DNA from: Pectinatus haikarae
GTDB lineage: Bacteria; Bacillota; Negativicutes; Selenomonadales; Selenomonadaceae
Assembly: GCF_030813505.1 (NCBI RefSeq)
Contig: NZ_JAUSUE010000005.1
Length of the DNA: 64,000 nucleotides
Direction: 5' to 3' (one strand)
Below the pieces are notes generated by a model. The model saw only the letters and a program-made list of their open reading frames with translations. It was not told the DNA's origin and did no database searches. The first letter of the stretch is position 1; the number at the start of each line of letters is the position of its first letter. A program made the position numbers and the translations under genes. Positions 1-6,977 of this stretch are shown in pieces.

Positions 1-1237
1 TAGCAGCAATCTGCGGTATGCCAAGGGTAATTGTTCCTGTCTTATCCAGCACCACAGTGTCGATATCGGCAAGTGTTTCTATATAATTGCCGCCTTTTAC
101 CAAAATCCCCTGCCTAGCAGCTCTGGCAATAGCAGCAGAAACCGCAGTAGCCGTTGACAGCTTTAATCCGCAGGAAAAATCTATAAACAGTAAATTCATT
201 ACTCTTTGCCAGTCCCGTGTAACTCCATACACCAATGCCGCGCCTATAAAGGAAACAGGTACCAGCATATTTGCCATGCGGTCGGCAAAATTCTGCACCG
301 GAGCCCTGCGCGTCTGCGCTTCTTCCACCAGATGAACGATACGTGCGATAGACGTATCGTCACCAACTTTTTCCACTAAAATAGTAAGACTGCCATTCTG
401 CACCACAGTACCCGCGTACACACGCGAATTTTTATGCTTCATTGCAGGCTGCGATTCCCCTGTGATGGAAGCCTGGTCAACAGCAGCACTGCCTTCCGTC
501 ACAATACCGTCTATACATATTTTTTCGCCTAAATGCACACATATCCTGTCTGCCGGCCGTATATCCTCAATTGCGGTGCGTCTTTCCACTCCGTCGGTAT
601 CTATACGCCATGTAAACTGCTGGTCAAGACTAAGCAGATCCGATATATGCTTTCTTGCTCGTTCCGCAGCATAACTTGTGAGCATTTCCGCTGCATTTGA
701 CAGGCTCAGCAAGGTCAGACTTGATTCCGGTTTCCCTGCAATCACCGAGGCTATTACGGCAGTGGCCGTAAGCGTATCGGCATTGGCTTCTCTGTCCTTT
801 ACAACACTATTGAATCCGTCATGAATGATTTTACGTGCAGAAAATAGAACAAATGCACTGCGCAGCAATCTCATGCTAATATAAAATTGTGGGAAAAAAC
901 GCTTCATTACCTGAAAAAAAACGAATCCACCCAAAGAAACAAAAGCTTCCCGTCCAAATTTTTCTGTCTGATTTTCTACTGCCTTCAAATCGGCAGCCTT
1001 ATTCCTATTTCCTTTAATTTTTCGGGGAACGATTTCTACCGGTCTGCCGCTCATTGCGTCATTCAACCAGCTATTCTTCCATATGCCTTCATAATATACT
1101 GTCAGTGTTCCATTTTTTATACTGGCAAAAGCAATATCAGAAGCTGCCTGCAGACGCATGCAGATTACAAGCTGCATGCGTCTGCTCATCGGAACAGTTA
1201 GCGCAATCCGTCTGAAAAAATACTTTTTCATCGGCAT
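1..1237 (-). CDS. P1B-type heavy-metal ATPase (C-terminal part outside window)
   Basis: Minus-strand reading frame open to the window edge, translated by hand. It shows the actuator motif TGES (complement near 450), a TM4 segment and the phosphorylation motif DKTGT close to base 25, so it is a P-type ATPase; the nucleotide-binding domain lies beyond the edge. The start is taken as ATG 1237, six bases after AGGAG; in-frame ATGs at 1243 and 1231 also exist. It overlaps the upstream gene by 10 bases, so the two are probably translationally coupled. The N-terminus has no CxxC metal-binding domain. TM4 reads F-S-C-G-L-K-L-S-T where classical P1B pumps have C-P-C or S-P-C, so the conserved proline is missing. 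The transported metal cannot be assigned from this. Confidence 0.88.
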   Translation of the reverse strand, partial: MPMKKYFFRRIALTVPMSRRMQLVICMRLQAASDIAFASIKNGTLTVYYEGIWKNSWLNDAMSGRPVEIVPRKIKGNRNKAADLKAVENQTEKFGREAFVSLGGFVFFQVMKRFFPQFYISMRLLRSAFVLFSARKIIHDGFNSVVKDREANADTLTATAVIASVIAGKPESSLTLLSLSNAAEMLTSYAAERARKHISDLLSLDQQFTWRIDTDGVERRTAIEDIRPADRICVHLGEKICIDGIVTEGSAAVDQASITGESQPAMKHKNSRVYAGTVVQNGSLTILVEKVGDDTSIARIVHLVEEAQTRRAPVQNFADRMANMLVPVSFIGAALVYGVTRDWQRVMNLLFIDFSCGLKLSTATAVSAAIARAARQGILVKGGNYIETLADIDTVVLDKTGTITLGIPQIAA

Positions 1238-1815
1238 CCCCATCTCCTAAGCAAAGAAAATGACCACCACAGCAGCTGCGGTGCCGCTGGCAGCTGTTTT
1301 TGCAACAACAGCTTTCGTAATCCTGTAACCATGAACATGAACGCTGTAAAAGAACGCAGGTCGACCGCATTAGCCGTTTTTTCTTTTAAATAATTATCCC
1401 AGAAAATGAAGAAATCATATATTTGGCTGCCAAGACTGGCTAATTCGATATTTTTTCTCTTCTTTGCAGAATCAGCCACACCAAAAACGTGTTCTGCTAA
1501 ATAATCCATTAATTCATCTATTTTCTTGGCATCACGGGAAAATTCAATTATAAGCGACCCTGTAATTGCATTCGCATTTACTTTTTTTACATAATCCAAT
1601 TTTATCAGATATGTTTCCAATACAGCAGCCAGACCTGCGTTATCTTTCAATGCAGCTATACTGTACCGGCGGCGTTCCTGCAGTGAATGCACAAGTTTTA
1701 CCTGAGGAACCACACTGATGATTTTATTTTCAGTCACCGGTACACCCTTCGCAAATAATTCAAAAATTTTCTGCCCGACGCTCATCCCCAATACCATCCC
1801 AGCAGCATATGACAT
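1228..1815 (-). CDS. HMA-like domain protein, partner of P1B ATPase
   Basis: About 195 residues. The middle part (roughly residues 35-110) has the beta-alpha-beta pattern of a heavy-metal-associated fold (segments like VNANAITGSLIIEF), but no CxxC pair. The N-terminus is a glycine-rich hydrophobic helix and the C-terminus has another hydrophobic stretch. The start is taken at the second ATG (1815), seven bases from GGGAGG; the ATG at 1821 sits too close to the Shine-Dalgarno. It lies directly upstream of the P1B ATPase and overlaps it. It resembles the cysteine-less HMA2-type proteins found beside such ATPases, by memory of the family only. Likely an accessory or regulatory domain for the pump (inference). 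Confidence 0.7.
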   Translation of the reverse strand: MSYAAGMVLGMSVGQKIFELFAKGVPVTENKIISVVPQVKLVHSLQERRRYSIAALKDNAGLAAVLETYLIKLDYVKKVNANAITGSLIIEFSRDAKKIDELMDYLAEHVFGVADSAKKRKNIELASLGSQIYDFFIFWDNYLKEKTANAVDLRSFTAFMFMVTGLRKLLLQKQLPAAPQLLWWSFSLLRRWGCR

Positions 1816-1828
1816 ATACATGCCTCCC

Positions 1829-2311
1829 TTATCTTTTTATCCTAGTTTGTATATATGTTTCAATATCAGCCAATTCTTTATTTTTGCGGAGTATCTCCGG
1901 CCGATATTCTATAAGCACCGAACCTGTAAGAATATTTATCCTTACGTCATCAATTTCCTTATATCTGCTTATCATTTTTTGCAGCATACCTTCGGCATAG
2001 CCATTATTAACCAACTGCCGGCTGTATATTCTTATCCGTCCCGGTATATATGAAGCAATCTCCGCTTTCTTCACTATTGAAGCCAAATCTTTATTAGGCA
2101 AAAATGATGCAAATATATCCACCTTTTTTAGTTCCTCCGTCAAGTCACAAAAATCTTTATATATTTTTCTTCTGTATTGATAAACATGCCAAAATGAAAG
2201 ACATGTAAAAATTACTCCCCAATGTTTATGCATGCCGCGTCTACCTGCCAAAGAAAAAATCGTCCCTCCCATGCTTATTAAAAGAGGCAATCCCAAAGGC
2301 ATTTTTTGCAT
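1829..2311 (-). CDS. Second HMA-like domain protein with N-terminal hydrophobic segment
   Basis: About 160 residues. The N-terminal 50 residues are hydrophobic, suggesting membrane insertion, followed by a cysteine-free HMA-like fold containing IPGRIRIYS and VRINILTGSVLIEYRP. These echo the neighbouring gene (NAITGSLIIEF), so the two look like diverged paralogues. The start is placed at ATG 2311, nine bases after GGAAGGGA; an in-frame ATG at 2320 abuts the Shine-Dalgarno. The gap to the next gene is only about 13 bases, indicating one operon with the ATPase. Function unknown; probably a pump partner. Confidence 0.7.
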   Translation of the reverse strand: MQKMPLGLPLLISMGGTIFSLAGRRGMHKHWGVIFTCLSFWHVYQYRRKIYKDFCDLTEELKKVDIFASFLPNKDLASIVKKAEIASYIPGRIRIYSRQLVNNGYAEGMLQKMISRYKEIDDVRINILTGSVLIEYRPEILRKNKELADIETYIQTRIKR

Positions 2312-2375
2312 GATGATCATTCCCTTCCAGAAGCAGTATCAGCAAATCAAAAATCGGATTAACTAGTTTATTTTA

Positions 2376-2413
2376 TAAAAAAAGAGATGCCGCACTAAAT
2401 TATCTAGCATCTC
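2376..2413 (-). terminator. Rho-independent terminator after the small membrane protein gene
   Basis: Read on the minus strand: GAGATGC, 16-base loop, GCATCTC, then a run of seven T. It lies between the 68-residue protein gene and the HMA-like genes, so the small gene may be made in excess over the pump genes through partial termination. Confidence 0.75.
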
Positions 2414-2433
2414 TCCCAAATAAATAAAAACTA

Positions 2434-2640
2434 TTATTTTTCCTGCTTTGCAGCTTCCTGTGCGGCTATCATATCTTCTAATTCTTCCTTCTGTCTGATA
2501 AGATCAGCCATCGGTACTTCTGTTGTTCCCACGGCTGCAGGCTGAAAAGCAGCGCTGCGGCTTGCTGCATATTTATAACCCACAATTCCTGCAACTACTC
2601 CGACAGCCATTCCGATCCAAAAATCTCCTCTGGAAAACAT
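2434..2640 (-). CDS. Small membrane protein (DUF6110-like)
   Basis: 68 residues: an N-terminal membrane helix with a glycine/valine core (residues about 8-25), then a short charged tail ending in a Glu/Gln/Ala-rich helix. AAGGGGGA lies seven bases before the ATG. It heads the metal ATPase gene group and is followed by its own terminator. Small proteins of this type (DUF6110 from memory) occur beside HMA2-type proteins and P1B ATPases in anaerobic Bacillota, which fits here. No catalytic motif; probably a membrane-anchored accessory subunit. Confidence 0.6.
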   Translation of the reverse strand: MFSRGDFWIGMAVGVVAGIVGYKYAASRSAAFQPAAVGTTEVPMADLIRQKEELEDMIAAQEAAKQEK

Positions 2641-2786
2641 AAAAAATCCCCCTTGCTTTTATATAAAATATTACAATATTATAAAAAATATTCCAAAAAT
2701 AGAATGTTTTTTACATGCACATAACATTATTATATATATTTTAATAATCAACATCAACAATGTTTTTATATTTTTTGAAAAAGTTA

Positions 2787-2844
2787 TTGAAAATAGTTAT
2801 CATTTATATTATAATTTTATTGTTATTGAAAATCATTATCATTT
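2787..2844. promoter_or_regulatory. Tandem Fur-type operators
   Basis: Two 19-base sites, 2787-2805 and 2826-2844, both start TTGAAAAT and end TTATCATTT and are spaced 39 bases start to start. The second reads GAAAATCATTATCATT, close to the Fur consensus GATAATGATAATCATTATC. They end 16 bases before the DUF3793 ATG, so bound repressor would block transcription of DUF3793-flavodoxin. They may also affect the divergent metal ATPase genes. Confidence 0.75.
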
Positions 2845-2860
2845 ATCTGGAGGCGGATAT

Positions 2861-3433
2861 ATGGAATCTTTTAAGAAATTTGAACATTTACTTGCATTTC
2901 ATTGTGCTCCTACATTAGCGGGAATAAAATCCGGCAACCTAATTTCAATAAATAAAAACAAAATAAATAATTTCAGGCAAATACAGCAAAAATATAGGAA
3001 ATGCCTGAGTTGCAATGATGTTTTTATGTTTACCGTATCTGATTCACAAAACTATCGTTTACTGATGATTTATCACAAAACCAACCTTGCCAAAATTCTT
3101 TCAGAAGCCGATAATCAGACTTTTTTGAAATCCTATGGTTATAAGGATTTTTCCAGTGTTATTTCCTGTCTTCGTTATTTGAAGATACGCATGCATTTGC
3201 AAAAAGGATTTCCCCATGAAATAGGTCTTTTTCTGGGTTATCCACTTCCCGATGTTGAAGGATTTATCAAAAACAACGGCCAGAATTTTAAATACTGCGG
3301 ACAATGGAAAGTATATTCAGATATTGAATCAGCAGAAAGACTATTTTCGCAATACACAAAATGCTGCACCAAGTTCTGCTCTTCCCTTGCTGAGGGCAAA
3401 AGTCTTGAAAATATTATTGAAACAGCTGTTTGA
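2861..3433 (+). CDS. DUF3793 family protein
   Basis: 190 residues. The N-terminal HCAPTLAGIKSGNL and central EIGLFLGYPLPDVEGF segments are hallmarks of DUF3793, with CGQWKVY near the C-terminus. GGAGG lies six bases before the ATG. It is followed after 21 bases by a flavodoxin gene, and both sit behind tandem Fur boxes. DUF3793 genes are typically found with flavodoxin or ferrous-iron genes, so a role under iron limitation is likely. The biochemical activity is unknown. Confidence 0.85.
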   Translation: MESFKKFEHLLAFHCAPTLAGIKSGNLISINKNKINNFRQIQQKYRKCLSCNDVFMFTVSDSQNYRLLMIYHKTNLAKILSEADNQTFLKSYGYKDFSSVISCLRYLKIRMHLQKGFPHEIGLFLGYPLPDVEGFIKNNGQNFKYCGQWKVYSDIESAERLFSQYTKCCTKFCSSLAEGKSLENIIETAV

Positions 3434-3454
3434 TTAAAGAAAAGAGGTAATATC

Positions 3455-3886
3455 ATGGGAAAAATTGCAATTATTTATTGGAGTGCTTCCGGTAATACAG
3501 AACAGATGGCGCAGGCTATCGCCGAAGGAATAAGCCAAACCAGCAATGATTATGAGCTTTTCCAGGTTTCTGAGTTCCCCGCTGACCGCATAGATGAATT
3601 TTCAAAAATAGCTTTTGGCTGTCCCGCAATGGGTGCTGAAGAACTTGAACAAGATGAATTTGAACCTGTTTTTTCAGCATTGGAATCTAAATTGAATGAC
3701 AAACTTATAGCTCTTTTTGGTTCCTATGACTGGGGCGACGGAGAATGGATGCGTTTATGGCAGGACAGGATAAAAAAAGATAATGTTTCTTTATTTGACG
3801 ATAAAGGTCTAATCGTACATAATACCCCTGATGAAAATGACAAAAAAACTTGCAGCACCTTTGGCATGCTTTTTGCGCAAGCTTAA
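3455..3886 (+). CDS. Flavodoxin
   Basis: 143 residues, the usual length for a short-chain flavodoxin. The FMN phosphate-binding loop is visible as YWSASGNTEQMA (residues 9-20), with the later GSYDWGDGEWM loop shaping the isoalloxazine pocket. It carries low-potential electrons in place of ferredoxin. Its position behind DUF3793 and two Fur boxes suggests it is made when iron is scarce, as in many anaerobes. It ends 45 bases before a terminator hairpin. Confidence 0.93.
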   Translation: MGKIAIIYWSASGNTEQMAQAIAEGISQTSNDYELFQVSEFPADRIDEFSKIAFGCPAMGAEELEQDEFEPVFSALESKLNDKLIALFGSYDWGDGEWMRLWQDRIKKDNVSLFDDKGLIVHNTPDENDKKTCSTFGMLFAQA

Positions 3887-3931
3887 TACCATTTCATTTA
3901 CAATATCCCCCTAATTTTAATATAATAAAAA

Positions 3932-3966
3932 TAACCTGAAGCAGTAAATGCTTCAGGTTATCTTTA
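3932..3966 (+). terminator. Terminator of the DUF3793-flavodoxin unit
   Basis: Twelve-base perfect stem TAACCTGAAGCA / TGCTTCAGGTTA with a five-base loop, followed by TCTTTATT. Confidence 0.85.
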
Positions 3967-4071
3967 TTATCCGAACTTAAAATCTCCATAAATTAACATA
4001 TTATATATAGACAATGTTCACCAATTATTGTATTATGTAGTAAAAGTTTCTGATAATTTTAGTTTTCACCT

Positions 4072-4097
4072 AAATTTTATTGATATCAATAAAATTT
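4072..4097. promoter_or_regulatory. Perfect 26-bp palindrome
   Basis: Arms AAATTTTATTGAT / ATCAATAAAATTT meet without a spacer at GAT|ATC. It lies 140 bases before the chemoreceptor start and 68 bases before the leader terminator. There is no T tract of terminator type and no loop, so a dimeric-protein operator is more likely than an RNA hairpin. The regulator is unknown. The flanking stretch 3967-4071 shows nothing else I can support. Confidence 0.5.
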
Positions 4098-4164
4098 TCT
4101 GCTGCTTATTGCGGTGATATGGCTATACCCAATGACCAGCAAAAACGAATAATCTTTGTCAAAG

Positions 4165-4200
4165 AAGACTGAGAAGTCCTGTTATCTCAAGTCTTTTTTT
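4165..4200 (+). terminator. Leader terminator (possible attenuator) before chemoreceptor gene
   Basis: Stem AAGACT-GAGA / TCTCAAGTCTT with one bulge, followed by seven T and ATT. A small hairpin TCTTT-GTC-AAAGA (4153-4165) precedes it. The terminator sits 37 bases upstream of the chemoreceptor start, downstream of the palindrome. It can cap upstream transcription or serve as a switch in the 5' leader. I could not match the upstream part to a known riboswitch class. Confidence 0.6.
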
Positions 4201-4220
4201 ATTATCCTGAGAAATGAATC

Positions 4221-4228
4221 GGGGGGGG
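4221..4228 (+). promoter_or_regulatory. G8 homopolymer serving as Shine-Dalgarno
   Basis: Eight consecutive G, eight bases before ATG 4237, in the ribosome-binding position. No other purine-rich Shine-Dalgarno is present. G tracts of this length can change length by slippage, which would change the ribosome-site strength or spacing. Confidence 0.55.
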
Positions 4229-4236
4229 TATTTCAA

Positions 4237-6225
4237 ATGAATTTAAAAAGCAAAATGACTCTTGTCTTCTCACTGCTTATGGCAGTGGTCGTCATCGCGA
4301 TCTCATGTACAGCATATTTTTATGCAGAAAACACGTTAAAAGAACAAATTGAAGCAAGAGCACAAGAAATTGTGGTATCAACATCTAATCAGCTTGACGG
4401 CTGGCTTTCCAGTAAAGCTGCCGTGATAAAGACCAAGGCTGCAACCATTGATGAATTTTCCAAAGACGGTCCTATATCGTTCTCTATGGTAAGCGGCTTT
4501 AAAAATGCCGACAATGATATAAGCGATTTGTATTTCGGCAATGCTGCCGACGGTTCTATCGTCGACGGTTCCGGCTGGACTCCTCCTGCCGATTTTGATG
4601 CCCGTACACGTTCCTGGTATCAAGATACCTTAAACGCCGGCAAACTTACCTTTGGGGAACCTTATCTGGATAAAGTAACCAATAAAATGGCTTTGCCGAT
4701 AGGCATCCCTATGAAAAACAGCACTGGCCAAATACGCGGTATATTATCCGAGGATGTACTTATTGATACCATCTTAAAAACAGTAAACCAAATAAAACCT
4801 TTTGATGACAGCTTCGCCTTTCTCATAAATACAAAAGGCACAGTAATGGCTTATCCTGATAAAGATGCCGTAAATAAAAACATAAAAGAAACCGCTTCTT
4901 TAAAACCTCTCAGCACAGCTCTTGATCAGTTGAACAGTTCTGACCAGCTCCAGGGTATGACCACATATTCTATGGATGGCAGAGAACTTCTGCTCGTGTT
5001 TGAAAAAATTCCGTCCACCCAATGGATATTGGGTATAAATATTCCTACGGCCATTGCTTATGCTCCTCTTGCTTCACTGAAATGGATCTTCCTTGTAGGA
5101 ACTATTCTGGCTTTAGTCGTAGTATTTATAGCCACAAATCTACTGGCAAAAAAATTTACACGACCTCTGCAAATCTTATCTGATCACGTAGAGAAAATTA
5201 CGAAAGGTGATTTCACTCAAAAGATAGAAATAGCAGGCAAAGATGAAATAGCACTTCTGGCTTCCGGTTTCAATAAAATGCGTGACGAATTGTATGTTCT
5301 CATTAAAAAGGTTCAGGAAAAATCCGAACACATCGCCGCTTCCAGTGAAGAATTGACTGCAAGTGCTTCTCAGACAGTTCAATCCGCCAACCAGGTGGCA
5401 AACTCTATTACCACTGTGGCAGCCGGTATTCAAAAGCAAACAATATCCACTGATGAAGTTTCATCAACTGTGAATTTGATGAATACCACAATTGAAAAAA
5501 TTGTCAATGACAGTGTAACTGTGGCTAACGAATCCGTACAGGTCGCAAAATATGCCGACGATGGAAGCAATGATGTTGATCTTATGGTAAAAAATATGCG
5601 TGAAATAGAAGTATCGGTACAGGATTCAACTAATGTCATCATAAAGCTTGGTGAGCAGTCTAAAAGGATCGGCCAGATAACTGAAACCATATCCAGTATA
5701 GCTGCCCAGACAAACCTGCTGGCGCTGAACGCAGCTATCGAGGCAGCCCGTGCCGGAGAGCAGGGACGCGGTTTTGCCGTTGTTGCCGAAGAGGTCAGAA
5801 AATTAGCCGAAGAAGTTCAATCCGCTGCCCAAAAAATATCCGAAGAGATACTTACAGTTCAACAGGATACGGAGTCTGCCGTACTGACAATGACTGCCGG
5901 TAATGATAAAGTAAAATCAGGTGTTGACAGTGTCAATACCGTGGGCAACAGTTTAAAGCAGATCGCAAATCTAATCCATACCAGTACAGGAGGAATAAAA
6001 AATATTCATACCGCTTTGCAGGAAATTGCCGCCAACAGCGAAAGACTGAATAATTCCGTAAAAATCATTGACAACGTGGGCAAATCAAACACCGATGAAT
6101 CACAGATGGTTTCAGCTGCCGCCCAGCAGCAGCTGGCTTCAATGGATGAAATAGCTTCCGCCAGCCAAAGTCTGGCGCAAATGGCACAGGAACTGCAAGA
6201 ATCCATAAATGCATTTAAGATATAA
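4237..6225 (+). CDS. Methyl-accepting chemotaxis protein with dCache_1 sensor
   Basis: 662 residues from ATG 4237, chosen because the G8 Shine-Dalgarno lies eight bases upstream; the frame extends upstream only through a weak TTG. Order: TM1 (about 7-29), extracytoplasmic double Cache domain (35-280), TM2 (about 285-307), HAMP (308-360), then the coiled-coil signalling domain with the hairpin tip QTNLLALNAAIEAARAG. In the sensor, R-S-W-Y followed by Y-L-D and a late E-D matches my memory of the amino-acid-binding dCache_1AA motif, so amino-acid chemotaxis is likely (inference). It clusters at the membrane with CheA/CheW, whose genes are not in the window. Confidence 0.93.
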   Translation: MNLKSKMTLVFSLLMAVVVIAISCTAYFYAENTLKEQIEARAQEIVVSTSNQLDGWLSSKAAVIKTKAATIDEFSKDGPISFSMVSGFKNADNDISDLYFGNAADGSIVDGSGWTPPADFDARTRSWYQDTLNAGKLTFGEPYLDKVTNKMALPIGIPMKNSTGQIRGILSEDVLIDTILKTVNQIKPFDDSFAFLINTKGTVMAYPDKDAVNKNIKETASLKPLSTALDQLNSSDQLQGMTTYSMDGRELLLVFEKIPSTQWILGINIPTAIAYAPLASLKWIFLVGTILALVVVFIATNLLAKKFTRPLQILSDHVEKITKGDFTQKIEIAGKDEIALLASGFNKMRDELYVLIKKVQEKSEHIAASSEELTASASQTVQSANQVANSITTVAAGIQKQTISTDEVSSTVNLMNTTIEKIVNDSVTVANESVQVAKYADDGSNDVDLMVKNMREIEVSVQDSTNVIIKLGEQSKRIGQITETISSIAAQTNLLALNAAIEAARAGEQGRGFAVVAEEVRKLAEEVQSAAQKISEEILTVQQDTESAVLTMTAGNDKVKSGVDSVNTVGNSLKQIANLIHTSTGGIKNIHTALQEIAANSERLNNSVKIIDNVGKSNTDESQMVSAAAQQQLASMDEIASASQSLAQMAQELQESINAFKI

Positions 6226-6258
6226 TTTTTATTAATAATATCTCCAGCTGTTAAATAC

Positions 6259-6300
6259 TCCCCCTATTGATCAAGGACAAAGCTTCGATCAATAGGGGGA
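6259..6300. other. Perfect 14-bp hairpin without T tract
   Basis: TCCCCCTATTGATC and GATCAATAGGGGGA separated by 14 bases, right after the chemoreceptor stop. No run of T follows on either strand, so it is not a standard terminator; it may protect the 3' end of the mRNA or be a recognition site. Confidence 0.5.
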
Positions 6301-6378
6301 TCTGCTGGTAAATCACTGTAAAAATCCTCAACAAACTGCCATATACATAAAATCAGTTTCTATTCATATTTGACAGAT

Positions 6379-6876
6379 TCAGGATCTTCTTTTCAATTCC
6401 CTGTCATGTTTTTTGGCATATTCAGCAATATAATCATATATTTTCTCATCATCGCTGCCTTTTATAATTTTTTGCCATGTACTTCTTGTAATAGTACCTA
6501 TAATCATACTGTTTGCATCAAAAAACGATATATTCCCCTGATATATTTTCTTATTTTTTATATCATATCTATATTCCGCTACAGAATATGATACCTGACT
6601 CCAATCTATACCGCTGTCGAGCTCCTCCAGTATTGCAGCTGTATTTTGAGGATTCCAATAAACTTTTTGAGCATAAAAATCTATTATATTTTTATCCGGT
6701 TTTATTTCATCCCGCTTATTTTCAGGAGCTGTCCTCCCATACGAGATAGTCAATGTATCAAAATAATATCTGTATTCATCAGTGTTTATAACTTTCTGCC
6801 AACGCCCCTCCGCTGAAACCGATACTATAGCCGCCAGCATAATAACAAATGTTATAGCTAAAATTTTTTTACTCAT
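6379..6876 (-). CDS. Small exported protein of unknown function
   Basis: 165 residues. ATG 6876 is chosen because GAGG lies 12 bases upstream and a clean signal peptide follows (MSKKILAITF... to VSVSA); an in-frame ATG at 6912 lacks these. The mature part contains W-Q-K-V, an aromatic YRYYFD motif and a late STWQKIIKGSDDEKI segment. The same order of motifs (FFYYLD, then NWEDIIPGSIEETI) occurs in the exported protein at 44234-44923, so both appear to belong to one lineage-specific family. It sits between two chemoreceptors but points toward neither functionally. No known domain recognised. Confidence 0.75.
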   Translation of the reverse strand: MSKKILAITFVIMLAAIVSVSAEGRWQKVINTDEYRYYFDTLTISYGRTAPENKRDEIKPDKNIIDFYAQKVYWNPQNTAAILEELDSGIDWSQVSYSVAEYRYDIKNKKIYQGNISFFDANSMIIGTITRSTWQKIIKGSDDEKIYDYIAEYAKKHDRELKRRS

Positions 6877-6977
6877 AAGGCAGTCCTCTCTTCCGTATGC
6901 TATACCATTCATACTTCGCCGCGGCTGCTTTATTTCCTTTTTAAGGTAACTGCCACTGATACCTTTTTATTAAAAAC

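Noticed and set aside
4090..4165. c-di-GMP, fluoride or preQ1 riboswitch before the chemoreceptor
   Set aside because: The conserved core bases of these classes are not present in the right order; only the terminator is convincing.
4156..4236. N-terminal extension of the dCache chemoreceptor from TTG 4156
   Set aside because: It would translate the terminator hairpin and the G8 tract; the ATG at 4237 is followed directly by a normal membrane helix.
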